53,451 nt of DNA from an uncultured Verrucomicrobiota bacterium (GCA_903922605.1 CAIXUG010000023.1:1-53451), one strand, 5' to 3'; positions 24,518 through 32,846 are shown, numbered from the stretch's first letter. Program-made: numbers and translations. The notes: generated by a model from the letters alone, not told the origin.

Positions 24518-24896
24518 CCTGTTACTGGCGGTGAACGGCACGCTGATGCGCGGCCTGGAGCTGAATCCCAACCTGCTGGCCGTCGGGGCGACGTTCGTCC
24601 GCGAGGCGAAGACGGCGGCGTGCTACCGGATCTGGTCCATCAACGACCGGCATCCGGCCATGATGCGGTTCCGTGAAGGCGGGGTGGACGTCGCGCTTGA
24701 ACTCTGGTGTGTCCCACCGGCCGGTTTGGCTTCGGTGCTGTCCCGGGAACCGGCCGGCCTCGCCATCGGCAAGGTGAAGCTGTCCGACGGCGAAGAGGTG
24801 CTCGGGGTGCTGGGCGAAGCCTTTCTCTGCGAAGGGCAGCGCGAGATCACCTCCTACGGCGGTTGGCGGGCCTACACGGCGGCAACGAAGAGGTAA
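24510..24896 (+). CDS. Stand-alone allophanate hydrolase C-terminal domain (AtzF-C)
   Basis: A 128-residue protein matching the C-terminal domain of allophanate hydrolase: AVNGTLMRGLELNPNLL, ACYRIWSINDRHPAM, VALELWCVPPAGLASVLS, IGKVKLSDGEEVLGVLGEA and the closing ITSYGGWRAYTA. In the full enzyme the N-terminal amidase makes N-carboxycarbamate and the C-domain catalyses the following decarboxylation (known for the Kluyveromyces enzyme). No amidase-signature gene is present in this window. ATG 24510 overlaps the cupin gene. With the two cysteine hydrolases upstream, it supports a biuret/allophanate branch feeding nitrogen metabolism. Freestanding copies are annotated elsewhere as allophanate hydrolase-related proteins. 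Confidence 0.75.
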   Translation: MNDLLLAVNGTLMRGLELNPNLLAVGATFVREAKTAACYRIWSINDRHPAMMRFREGGVDVALELWCVPPAGLASVLSREPAGLAIGKVKLSDGEEVLGVLGEAFLCEGQREITSYGGWRAYTAATKR

Positions 24897-24980
24897 GCCA
24901 GTGAGCCAGTAGGTCAGTGATCAGAAGGGGAGCGGGACGTAGCGCAGGGCGTCGTAAATCGTAAATCGCAAATCGTAAAT
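24895..24980. repeat. Short tandem repeats upstream of ureG
   Basis: Three 8-mers ending in AGT (AAGCCAGT, GAGCCAGT, AGGTCAGT; 24895-24918) overlap the stop region of the preceding gene. Four 7-mers follow at 24953-24980: CGTAAAT, CGTAAAT, CGCAAAT, CGTAAAT. The ureG start is 60 bases further on. Confidence 0.8.
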
Positions 24981-25040
24981 TCCCCACTCCTTACGCGATT
25001 GTTTGCCATTGTCCGGCCGGTCGCTTCCAATTCCGCCCGC

Positions 25041-25775
25041 ATGAGCGCGCACGAGCATCATCACGGACCCGGCGGCCACACCCACGAGCACCTCGACCAT
25101 CCTGGTCATTTCCACGAGCGCGAGCTGCCGCTGGATCGTGATTTCAAGCGGCGGGCCTTCACCGTTGGCGTGGGCGGCCCCGTCGGCAGCGGCAAGACCG
25201 CGCTGATGCTCCAGCTCTGCCGGCGTCTTCGCGAACACCGGAACATCGCCGCCGTCACCAACGACATCTTCACCCGCGAGGACGGTGAATTCCTCATCCG
25301 CAACCAGGCCCTGGACGCCTCGCGAATCCGCGCCGTGGAAACCGGCGGATGTCCCCATGCCGCCATCCGCGAGGACATTTCGGCGAACCTGCTCGCGCTG
25401 GAGGAACTGCACCGCCTGTTCCATCCGGAAATCCTGCTGCTCGAATCCGGCGGCGACAATTTGGCGGCCCACTTCAGCCGGGAACTGGCCGACTATACGA
25501 TTTACGTCATTGATGTGGCGGGTGGCGACAAGGTCCCCCGCAAAGGCGGTCCCGGGATCACTCAGTCCGACCTGCTGGTCATCAACAAAACCGACCTGGC
25601 GGTGGCCGTTGGCGCCGATCTGGATGTGATGGCGCGCGATGCCAAGGCCATGCGTGGTCCGGGCCCAGTCGTTTTCGCGCAGGTGAAACATGGCGGCGGC
25701 GTGGATGACATCATCGACCACTTGTTGCACGCCTGGCAGCATGCGTGTGGGGTCGAGCATCATCATCATCACTGA
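25041..25775 (+). CDS. ureG: Urease accessory GTPase UreG with His-rich ends
   Basis: A 244-residue SIMIBI GTPase that delivers nickel to urease. It has P-loop [13 protein letters not shown], the nickel-binding CPH motif in [22 protein letters not shown], and the guanine-specificity motif NKTD. The N-terminus carries ten histidines in its first 25 residues, and the protein ends in five consecutive histidines. ATG 25041 is chosen because the His-rich leader begins there. UreG is 10 kb away from ureDABCF, though on the same strand. No UreE-like nickel chaperone is visible, so the histidine tails may store or ferry nickel in its place. Confidence 0.95.
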   Translation: MSAHEHHHGPGGHTHEHLDHPGHFHERELPLDRDFKRRAFTVGVGGPVGSGKTALMLQLCRRLREHRNIAAVTNDIFTREDGEFLIRNQALDASRIRAVETGGCPHAAIREDISANLLALEELHRLFHPEILLLESGGDNLAAHFSRELADYTIYVIDVAGGDKVPRKGGPGITQSDLLVINKTDLAVAVGADLDVMARDAKAMRGPGPVVFAQVKHGGGVDDIIDHLLHAWQHACGVEHHHHH

Positions 25776-25779
25776 GGCA

Positions 25780-25807
25780 CGGTTTTCGGTTTTCGGTTTT
25801 CAGTCTT
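25780..25807. repeat. Heptanucleotide array after ureG
   Basis: Three perfect CGGTTTT units (25780-25800) and a diverged fourth (CAGTCTT) lie directly after the ureG stop codon. Confidence 0.8.
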
Positions 25808-25838
25808 GTCCGCCGCCTTAGTCACACCGCTTCATGCC

Positions 25839-26405
25839 ATGAATCTGCCGCAAGTCATTCGTCCCTGGCCCACGATTTCTTCCACCCTCCTGGCGGATTA
25901 CCGGATTTTTCGCATCCGCTCCGACCTGAAAACGAATCCCCGGACAGGCGGCCAGCACGATCTCTTTGCCATCGAATGTGTGAACTGGGTGAACGTCGTG
26001 CCCATCACGACCGATGGCCACCTGGTGATGGTCGAGCAGTTCCGGCACGGTTCGAACACGGTCGAGCTGGAGATTCCCGGCGGCATGATGGACCCCCACG
26101 AATCCGACCCGGTCGCCGCCGGAGTGCGCGAATTGCGTGAGGAGACGGGCTATGAAGGGACGCAGGCGCGGCTGATCGGCAGCATTTTCCCGAACCCGGC
26201 CATCCAGACCAACACCTGCCATACGCTATTGGTGGAGGGTTGTGAGCTGCGCCACCCGGTCGAATTCGACGCCACAGAAGACATCGCCTTGCGTCTCGTT
26301 CCGGTGGCGGAAATTCCAGGGCTCATCAGGACGGGCCGCATCCGCCATGCGCTGGTGGTGGTGGCCCTGACGCATTACCTGCTGCATTTGGGAACTTCGT
26401 TCTGA
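25839..26405 (+). CDS. NUDIX hydrolase, ADP-ribose pyrophosphatase-like
   Basis: A 188-residue NUDIX protein. The NUDIX box is complete: G at the start of GGMMDPHESDP and the helix VRELREETGYEG with the metal-binding REEXG core. The upstream VNVVPITTDGHLVMVEQFRH and EIPGG segments resemble the ADP-ribose pyrophosphatase (NudF) branch, which hydrolyses ADP-ribose to AMP and ribose phosphate. ATG 25839 is chosen over a TTG at 25806. It follows ureG by 63 bases across a repeat array and is probably the last plus-strand gene of this region. No direct link to urea is evident. Confidence 0.85.
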   Translation: MNLPQVIRPWPTISSTLLADYRIFRIRSDLKTNPRTGGQHDLFAIECVNWVNVVPITTDGHLVMVEQFRHGSNTVELEIPGGMMDPHESDPVAAGVRELREETGYEGTQARLIGSIFPNPAIQTNTCHTLLVEGCELRHPVEFDATEDIALRLVPVAEIPGLIRTGRIRHALVVVALTHYLLHLGTSF

Positions 26406-26432
26406 GGTTTTGGGGCGGGCGTGCTCCGCTGG

Positions 26433-26723
26433 TCACTTTTTATGAAAGTATAACTTGGTGTAATATGCAATTATGGCAGGGGACAAGCTTGGTAAAAAGA
26501 GAAACACGACGAAAGGGTATATGCAATAAACGACAGCGGTGGCCAGGTGTCCCCAGGAGATGAATTCAGGGGCGTCATCCATATAGCAGGCCGCCACAAT
26601 TCCAAGAAGTACGCTGGCCAGGGCGCAGCGGGTTGCCAGCATGAAAAGGCCGCATTTTGAAAACCACCCCAACAGGACGCCGATCACTGCGGAAAAAACT
26701 ACTATATAGATCAAGATTTCCAT
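26433..26723 (-). CDS. Small hypothetical membrane protein
   Basis: A 96-residue protein with three predicted membrane helices (about residues 3-20, 25-46 and 60-80) and a basic C-terminus (YYTKLYFHKK). It has no recognisable family. The GAGGG sequence eight bases before the ATG is a reasonable ribosome-binding site. Its base composition is clearly more AT-rich than its neighbours, and it sits alone between the NUDIX gene and the receiver gene, so it may be a recent acquisition. Cysteines occur in the first loop and second helix. Confidence 0.55.
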   Translation of the reverse strand: MEILIYIVVFSAVIGVLLGWFSKCGLFMLATRCALASVLLGIVAACYMDDAPEFISWGHLATAVVYCIYPFVVFLFLPSLSPAIIAYYTKLYFHKK

Positions 26724-26785
26724 GGGTGCCCTCGGAATTTGAAATCAGCAGGGGTCCTTATCGAATGCGGAATTCCGAAAGCTGC

Positions 26786-27154
26786 TCAATTCGCCAGGGT
26801 GTCGCGCACCGCATCAAGGATTTCCTGCTTGGAGAACGGTTTGGCCACGGTGCGGGCGGCCCCGAGCGATTTGGCGATCGGCAGGTAGCTGATGGCCCCG
26901 CTCCGACCACCGCCGGACACCGCAATGATGCGCACTTTGGGGAAGTCCTTGCGCAGGGCGATGATGGTCTCCATGCCCTCCTTCTCCGGCATGATCAGGT
27001 CGGTGATGACCAGCTCGGCGGGCTGCGCACGGTAAAGGCTGAGCCCCTCGGCGCCATTCGCGGCCGTCACGATCTGATAGCCGGCGCGCCCGAGGATTTC
27101 ACTCAGCAAGTCGCGCACTTGCTCGTCGTCATCAATGATCAGGATGCGTTGCAT
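26786..27154 (-). CDS. Single-domain response regulator (CheY-like receiver)
   Basis: A 122-residue receiver domain with no output domain. The acidic pocket IIDDDEQ, phospho-acceptor D52 in LVITDLIMPEKEGME, the VSGGG switch region and VAKPFS lysine are all present. It lies 19 bases after the hybrid kinase gene in the same operon (27174-29450) and is presumably its partner in a phosphorelay. The final output is unknown. Confidence 0.9.
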   Translation of the reverse strand: MQRILIIDDDEQVRDLLSEILGRAGYQIVTAANGAEGLSLYRAQPAELVITDLIMPEKEGMETIIALRKDFPKVRIIAVSGGGRSGAISYLPIAKSLGAARTVAKPFSKQEILDAVRDTLAN

Positions 27155-27173
27155 AGGATTTGCGGCGGTACGT

Positions 27174-29450
27174 TCAGTTGCTCGATCCCGGTGCTTCGGG
27201 TTTCTCTTCCAAGGCCTTGCGGATGGCCCGGCTCAATTCGGCAAAATTGACAGGTTTGGTCAGGCACTCACGGACCGCCGGACGCATCAGCTCCGCTTCG
27301 GACAGGGTGTGCGAGGAGCCGGTGACGATGATGACCGGTGTGTGGGCATGGAGCCGGACCACCTCCGCCGCCAGACCCGTGCCGGTCAGCTTCGGCATCG
27401 CCTGGTCGGTGATCACCAGATTGAACGGGGTACTGGTCGTGCGGAACTCGTCGAGGGCGGCCACGCTGTCGTGATGGGCGACCACGTCGTAGCCCAAACG
27501 GGAGAGCCGCTGCTGCATCATATTGGCCAAGGACTCCTCGTCATCCACCACCAGAATGCGCTCCGTGCCGCCGCGAATCGGTTCGTCGATTCCCTCGCTC
27601 GCGACGAAGGCCCCGAGTTGCACGTGCGGCAGGAAGATGGCGAAGGTGGTGCCCTTGTCCGGAGCGCTCTTTACGGTGATCAAACCGCCATGATTTTCGA
27701 TGATGCCGTGAACGACGGACAGGCCGAGCCCGGTGCCTTCCCCCACGGGTTTGGTCGTGAAGAACGGCTCGAAAATCCGCTCCTGCACCGACTGCTCCAT
27801 GCCGTGACCGGTATCGGCAACCCGCAGCCGCAGGTATGATCCTGGCTTGAGTTGGGGCGCTTCGGGAGCGCCGCCTTCGGGCACGCTGAACTCGTCAAGG
27901 GCGAACGTCAGCTCACCGCCCCCGTTACGCATGGCGTGACTGGCATTGGTGCCCAGGTTCATCAGCACCTGGTGGAGCTGCGTGGGATCGGCAATCACGA
28001 CATCCTCCGTGGTGTCGAGCCGGGTATGGATTTCGATGGTGGCCGGGATCGTGGCCCTTAACAGCCGGGCGGTCTCATCGATGATGGCGCTCAACCGAAC
28101 CTTGACCCGCTGGGGAGCACTTTGCCGGCTGAACGCGAGAATCTGCCGCACGAGATCCTTGGCCCGCTGCCCGGCCTTGAGCACCTGCCGCAGATTCCGG
28201 GCGGTGCTGCTATCGCGGGGCACATCCTCGAGGGCCAGTTCGCCAAAGCCGAGAATGGCCCCGAGCATGTTGTTGAAATCATGGGCGATGCCGCCGGCCA
28301 GCGTGCCGATGGCCCGGAGTTTTTCGCTCTGGATGAGCTGGGCCTGGGTCGAGCTCAGGGTTTCGACGGTCTTTTCCAGCTGTTCGCGCGAGGTTTTGAG
28401 GTTCGCCGTCATCCGGTTGAACACGCCGGCCAGTTCGCCGCACTCGTCGCGGGAACGCACCTCGACGCGCTGGGAGAAGTCGCCGCGTCCGACCGCCTCG
28501 GCGCTGTCCCGGAGCTGGCGCAGCGGGTTGGTCACGCGACGCACCAGGAGCCACACCACCGTCGTGCCCAGCAGGATGCCGGCGAACTGAATCCAGAGAA
28601 ACTGGCGCTGCGTGGCCTGCAATTCGAGCAGGGGCTGTTCATAGGAGCTGAGCAGCAGGTAGCCAAGGCGCGGGCCGGAGGCGGCCTGGCCCAGTTCACC
28701 GGCCAGATACATGAAGTGCTCGCCGTTCACAGTCACCGTGTCCGCGTGATGTGCCGCCGCCTTGTCCGGAACAGTCTGTGCCAGTTCGGCCGTCAGGTTG
28801 GTGGCTACTAGCGTGCCCGCCGCGATCTGATTGCCCGCCAGCAGGACAATCTCGCTGCGCGTGAGCTGCTTGAACTCCCGCACCGCCTCTTCGCCCAGTT
28901 CCGAGGCGAAGGTGAGACCGCCCACAACCTCTTCGCCAGCGAGGACGGGAACGGAAACCAGATCAAACAGCCGGCCATCGGCATCAATGGTGGTGACGTT
29001 GGCCTCATTGCCAAGGGCCAGCCGGATGGAATCGGCACCCAGACCAGCCAGCCGCGAGGGGTCCAAAGCGGGCAGCCGGCTGGCTTTCGCGACCGGCTCG
29101 CCGTGGGCGTCGAAATAGAGGACGGCATCGCCACCGAGCTCCTCCAGCAACTCCTTGAGCTGAAAGCGCAGCGTTGGTTCGTGGGCCAGTTTCGCGGCGG
29201 CCTTGAAACGCGGGTCGTTGGCCGCGTTGCGGTAACGCAGCAGGAGGTTTCTGGCCTGTATCGGCCGCAGGTTCCGAAAAACCGCGTCGGCAGTGGCGAG
29301 GTTTTCCGCCGCGACCGTCTCGAACTGGCGCGACAAGCGGCGGGTCACCAGCCAGGTGGGCAGCACGACCAGCAGCACCATGATGCCGACCACGGGGATC
29401 AATACCTTGGTCTGAAAGCTCAGCCGGACTGGTCGTACAGAGTGGGGCAT
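27174..29450 (-). CDS. Hybrid sensor histidine kinase with HAMP and receiver domains
   Basis: A 758-residue kinase. TM1 lies at about residues 15-35, followed by a periplasmic sensor region of about 250 residues (probably Cache-like, not certain) and TM2 at about 287-305. A HAMP domain follows (RRVTNPLRQLRDSAEAVGRG). The HisKA domain has H390 in GGIAHDFNNMLGAI, the HATPase has NLGTNASHAM and GEGTGLGLSVVHGI, and the C-terminal receiver has D682 in LVITDQAMPKLTG. The HDFNN form of the H-box is typical of NtrB-like/hybrid kinases. The gene is seven bases downstream of the cupredoxin-like gene, suggesting that it senses a periplasmic redox or metal state. Confidence 0.9.
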   Translation of the reverse strand: MPHSVRPVRLSFQTKVLIPVVGIMVLLVVLPTWLVTRRLSRQFETVAAENLATADAVFRNLRPIQARNLLLRYRNAANDPRFKAAAKLAHEPTLRFQLKELLEELGGDAVLYFDAHGEPVAKASRLPALDPSRLAGLGADSIRLALGNEANVTTIDADGRLFDLVSVPVLAGEEVVGGLTFASELGEEAVREFKQLTRSEIVLLAGNQIAAGTLVATNLTAELAQTVPDKAAAHHADTVTVNGEHFMYLAGELGQAASGPRLGYLLLSSYEQPLLELQATQRQFLWIQFAGILLGTTVVWLLVRRVTNPLRQLRDSAEAVGRGDFSQRVEVRSRDECGELAGVFNRMTANLKTSREQLEKTVETLSSTQAQLIQSEKLRAIGTLAGGIAHDFNNMLGAILGFGELALEDVPRDSSTARNLRQVLKAGQRAKDLVRQILAFSRQSAPQRVKVRLSAIIDETARLLRATIPATIEIHTRLDTTEDVVIADPTQLHQVLMNLGTNASHAMRNGGGELTFALDEFSVPEGGAPEAPQLKPGSYLRLRVADTGHGMEQSVQERIFEPFFTTKPVGEGTGLGLSVVHGIIENHGGLITVKSAPDKGTTFAIFLPHVQLGAFVASEGIDEPIRGGTERILVVDDEESLANMMQQRLSRLGYDVVAHHDSVAALDEFRTTSTPFNLVITDQAMPKLTGTGLAAEVVRLHAHTPVIIVTGSSHTLSEAELMRPAVRECLTKPVNFAELSRAIRKALEEKPEAPGSSN

Positions 29451-29456
29451 TGCGGG

Positions 29457-30149
29457 TCAGTACTTCGGCAGGTTCGTGATGCCCAAGGTGAAGTCCGCGC
29501 TGACTTCGCCGTTTTCCGGCACCACGATCTCCCGGGTCTGGCCCGGCATGCGCTCGTGCCAGGCCCGCAGGCGGTAGGTTCCGGCCGGAACATTGGGGAT
29601 CGCATAGCGGCCGCGATCGTCCGTGATGGCAAAATGGGGGTTCTCCAGCACGAGGATGGTGCAGTTCATCGTCTTGTGGATGGAGCAGAAGACATCCACC
29701 CGGCCCGGCTTGTCGAACGTGACCCGCTTCACCTCGGGATGCTTATAGAGCCCCAGATCGAACTGCTTTGCGTCGGAGATCGAAAAGACATTGTGGAAGA
29801 TGTCGTCGTTGTTGGGCCATTCGACGGTGGTGCCGACGACCACGGGCAGGACGTGCGGGGTGAATACGGCACCCTGCTGGTTGACCTTCCGCGAGGTGAC
29901 CACCTGGACGGTCTGGTCCGTCAGCGAGTTCGTGGCGGGCGGCCCTTCAAGGTACACCACAAAGTCACGCATCTGCGTGTAATCGACCCGTTCCACGAAC
30001 TTGTATTTGCGGCTGTCGTATTTGCCGCCGGCGGCCCCTTCATCCGCGCCTTCCTTGCCCTGGGCCTTGACTGTGCCCGTGATCGTGCCGGCCTGGATTT
30101 CGGCCGTGAGGGCAAACGCCCCCGCCAACCAGATGGAGAGGGACTTCAT
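29457..30149 (-). CDS. Periplasmic cupredoxin-like protein (methylamine utilisation type)
   Basis: A 230-residue exported protein with signal peptide (cleavage near IQAG). The central cupredoxin domain carries a type 1 copper ligand set: H119 in IFHNVFS, C155 and H158 in VFCSIH and M161 in KTMNC. Residues 165-230 form a carboxypeptidase-regulatory-like beta sandwich (GRYAIPNVPAGTYRLRAWHE). The start is the ATG at 30149, two bases after the stop of the porin gene; upstream in-frame codons lie inside that gene. Proteins of this architecture are often named methylamine utilisation proteins, but no methylamine genes are present. A role as a periplasmic electron carrier or copper sensor for the adjacent kinase is inferred. 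Confidence 0.8.
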   Translation of the reverse strand: MKSLSIWLAGAFALTAEIQAGTITGTVKAQGKEGADEGAAGGKYDSRKYKFVERVDYTQMRDFVVYLEGPPATNSLTDQTVQVVTSRKVNQQGAVFTPHVLPVVVGTTVEWPNNDDIFHNVFSISDAKQFDLGLYKHPEVKRVTFDKPGRVDVFCSIHKTMNCTILVLENPHFAITDDRGRYAIPNVPAGTYRLRAWHERMPGQTREIVVPENGEVSADFTLGITNLPKY

Positions 30150-30151
30150 GG

Positions 30152-31465
30152 TCAGAAGGCAAAGGCGGCAGTCACGGCGAGCAGGTCTTCGGCGGTGCGG
30201 TCGGGGCCGTTGATGGTGTGGCCCTGCTCCAGGGAATACTCGACCTTGAACACCAGCTGTTCGCTCCAGCGATACCCCACCCCGAGGCTCAGCAGCCAGA
30301 GGTCTTTGGTCAACACCGGGCTGAAGGCGTAAGTGCCCACATTGCCATTGCCGGCGATGGGGAAACCCTTGTCGGCGAAAACCTGGCTCCAACGAACGGC
30401 GGCATAGAAGCCCCCGTACAGCTTCTGCACGCCTTCGGCGTAATAGTAGTACACCTCGCGCCCGTTGTCCGCCGTCGGATCGTCGTCACTATACTGCAGC
30501 ATGCCTCCGGCCAGTTTCACCGTCGTGCGCGGCAGCTTCAGCTGCACGTCGCCTTCCAGCAGACCGGCCCGAAACACCGTTGTCTTCGCGGAGCCGAGCG
30601 GTCGCACAAAACCGGAACCCAGCCACAGTTCCGAGAGCTGGTCCTGCTTCACGTCGAGCGCGCCCGTGCGCATGCCGCTGACACTCAGGTGCAGCCATTT
30701 CACCGGGTCCACGCCCACGCGGGCGATCACCGCCTTGTCGCGGTTGAAATCACGCAGGCCGCTATGGCCGCCATTCTGGACGGCCAGCACGTATTGGAAG
30801 CGGTCCAGCGCGCCGTAGAGTTCCACCCCTTCATCGACGCCCCATAAGTTCATGATCGAGTGGGAGACCAGCGGATTGTCGATGGCGTCGTGCGTCTGGT
30901 ATTCCTCGCCAAAGGGGATGTCGATGCGGCCCGCCCTCAGGTTGAGCTGCCGGTCCTGGCCCCAGAGCTGCGACAGGTTCTCGGCGTCCAGATAAAGCTC
31001 GCCGGGCCGCAGTTCATACTCGTCCTCCTCCCGGAGGAACAGGTTGATTTCGCTGAAGAAATAGACGTCATTCCACACCTGCGCCTCGACGAAGAGCTTC
31101 GCCTCGTCGATCCGGAATTCGGAGTTCGGAAACTGTCCGTGTGAGCCCGCGTTGAAGAAACCGACCTGGCCTTCACCGCTCAGGTGGAGCTTGCCGGTGG
31201 AAAAGCCTCCTTGGCTGTGCGCCGGTTCGGGCGCATCCTTGTCACTGCCACCGGACGATTCGAGCTGGGCCACCTTTCGGCTCAGGTTTTCGATCATCTC
31301 CTGCTGCCGGAGCATCTGCTGCTGCAGCGCGTCGTTCTGCTGTTGCAGAAGATGAAGTTGCTGCTGCGTGCCCGAATCATTGGCCGTGGAATCGGCGCTG
31401 GCGGAGCAGGCAAGCAGTCCTGCTGCGCCAATCCACGAGGCTGTGATTCGGCACCACCGTTCCAT
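30152..31465 (-). CDS. Outer-membrane beta-barrel protein with coiled-coil leader
   Basis: A 437-residue protein: signal peptide (SWIGAAGLLACSASA), a glutamine-rich coiled coil at about residues 32-70 (TQQQLHLLQQQNDALQQQML), then a barrel of alternating aromatic strands ending LLAVTAAFAF with a terminal Phe. The start at 31465 places the signal peptide at the N-terminus; an earlier ATG at 31534 is possible. It is the first gene of a four-gene operon (barrel, cupredoxin-like protein, hybrid kinase, receiver) with gaps of 2, 7 and 19 bases. It is divergent from the cytochrome gene at 31603. Confidence 0.75.
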   Translation of the reverse strand: MERWCRITASWIGAAGLLACSASADSTANDSGTQQQLHLLQQQNDALQQQMLRQQEMIENLSRKVAQLESSGGSDKDAPEPAHSQGGFSTGKLHLSGEGQVGFFNAGSHGQFPNSEFRIDEAKLFVEAQVWNDVYFFSEINLFLREEDEYELRPGELYLDAENLSQLWGQDRQLNLRAGRIDIPFGEEYQTHDAIDNPLVSHSIMNLWGVDEGVELYGALDRFQYVLAVQNGGHSGLRDFNRDKAVIARVGVDPVKWLHLSVSGMRTGALDVKQDQLSELWLGSGFVRPLGSAKTTVFRAGLLEGDVQLKLPRTTVKLAGGMLQYSDDDPTADNGREVYYYYAEGVQKLYGGFYAAVRWSQVFADKGFPIAGNGNVGTYAFSPVLTKDLWLLSLGVGYRWSEQLVFKVEYSLEQGHTINGPDRTAEDLLAVTAAFAF

Positions 31466-31602
31466 TGGTGTCCAGTGTGGGAAGGACACCCCGGCAAACA
31501 AGCCCCGAATCATCATTCCGGATGCCTGAAACATTGGGATTCTCTAATGAATCGCCTGTGGCTTGGCATCGCCGCCGGCTTTGCTAGCGTGCCGGCATCG
31601 CC

Positions 31603-32334
31603 ATGAAATTCACCTGTCTTGCTCCGCTCGTGCTCGCCCTGCCACTCGCCTTGTTTGCCGAGGACAAGAAAGCCAAACCGGTGGATGTGTCGAAGCTGCC
31701 GCTGCCGCTGCCGCGCAAGGTGGATTTCACCCAGGAGGTCTATCCGCTGCTCAAGGAGTCCTGCTTTTCCTGCCACGGCGCGCAGAAGCAGAAAGGCAAA
31801 TACCGCTGTGACACGAAGGAGGGCGCGTTCAAGGAGACCGACTATGGCCCGACCATCGTCTCGGGCCACAGCGAGCAGAGCGCGCTCATCCACATGGTGG
31901 CCGGGTTGGTGGACGAGATGCTCATGCCGCCGCCGAGCGACAAACCCGGCCAGTCCGAAAAGCTCACCAGCGAGCAGATCGGGCTGTTGCGTGCGTGGAT
32001 CGATCAGGGGGCAGTCTGGCCCGATGGCCCCATTGCCGACGTGGTGAAGCCGGTCACGTTTGCGGCGGACATCCAGCCGGTGTTTGCCTCGGCCTGCGGG
32101 TCGTGCCACTCGGGTGCGTCGGCCAAGGGCGGCTTCGATGCCGGTTCGCTGGAAGGCGTGTTGAAAGGCGGCAAGACCTATGGGCAGGCCGTCACCCCGG
32201 GCGACCTGAAGAAGTCGCCACTCACCACCATCGTGGCCGGTCTGGATGAGGATTTGCCGTTGCCCGAGAAGCATAAACTGCCGTCCAAGTCGCTGGAGCT
32301 GGTGAAGAAATGGGTGCAACAGGGTGCGAAGTGA
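31603..32334 (+). CDS. Dihaem planctomycete-type cytochrome c
   Basis: A 243-residue exported protein (signal peptide about residues 1-19) with two CxxCH haem sites, C54-C57-H58 (CFSCHG) and C165-C168-H169 (CGSCHS). Around the first site, QEVYPLLKESCFSCHGAQKQ and MLMPPPSDK match the PSCyt1 domain common in Planctomycetes and Verrucomicrobia. MLMPP supplies a likely Met ligand. The second site starts a shorter cytochrome-like repeat (FAADIQPVFASACGSCHSGA). It is divergent from the cupredoxin/kinase operon, consistent with a shared redox theme. The electron partner is unknown. Confidence 0.85.
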   Translation: MKFTCLAPLVLALPLALFAEDKKAKPVDVSKLPLPLPRKVDFTQEVYPLLKESCFSCHGAQKQKGKYRCDTKEGAFKETDYGPTIVSGHSEQSALIHMVAGLVDEMLMPPPSDKPGQSEKLTSEQIGLLRAWIDQGAVWPDGPIADVVKPVTFAADIQPVFASACGSCHSGASAKGGFDAGSLEGVLKGGKTYGQAVTPGDLKKSPLTTIVAGLDEDLPLPEKHKLPSKSLELVKKWVQQGAK

Positions 32335-32432
32335 TGCGGTTTGGGTTGTGGTGCTGCGCCATGAAATCATTTCACGGCCTGCGATGGGCTGAATGGATTG
32401 ACGGAGCGGATACGAAGGCACGTTAATGAGGC

Positions 32433-32792
32433 GTGGCTGAACCCGACCCATTGCCAAGCTTCCGCGATGTCTATTCCCGTCGGAATGGCATCGCTCCGGA
32501 ACAGTTCGAAGGGGTGATTTTTGCCCGTTGCCTCACATGGTGGAAGCGTCCCGCCGCGCTGCTGATCCGCAGCGTCTGGCCCCGGGCTTTCGCGCCGGAT
32601 TTCGCCGTCATCTCCGAGGCGGGGGATGCGCATGCGGTCTTTCAGGTCAGCTCGATCGCCAACGATCTGCGCGTGCGGAAGGAGGATGGCGTCAATCCGG
32701 TGCGCGATTGGCTGGGGCTGCGCATCTCTGGCCGCCGCCTGGTGGAAGTGGCGGCCAGCCACCTGCAGAATCCGAAAAATCAGCCGTCCTGA
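32433..32792 (+). CDS. Hypothetical protein
   Basis: A 119-residue soluble protein starting at a GTG. No family is recognised. It is rich in Arg, Trp and Ala, with segments RCLTWWKRPAALLIRS and VRDWLGLRISGRRLVEVA. There is no signal peptide or convincing membrane helix. It lies between the cytochrome and the aldose-epimerase-like gene with gaps of about 100 and 54 bases. Codon use is like that of its neighbours, so it is probably real. Confidence 0.55.
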   Translation: MAEPDPLPSFRDVYSRRNGIAPEQFEGVIFARCLTWWKRPAALLIRSVWPRAFAPDFAVISEAGDAHAVFQVSSIANDLRVRKEDGVNPVRDWLGLRISGRRLVEVAASHLQNPKNQPS

Positions 32793-32846
32793 ACCGGTCG
32801 CCGCTGGCCCCTTCCCATGCGTAGGCGCTGGGTTTAGCCTCTGGCC

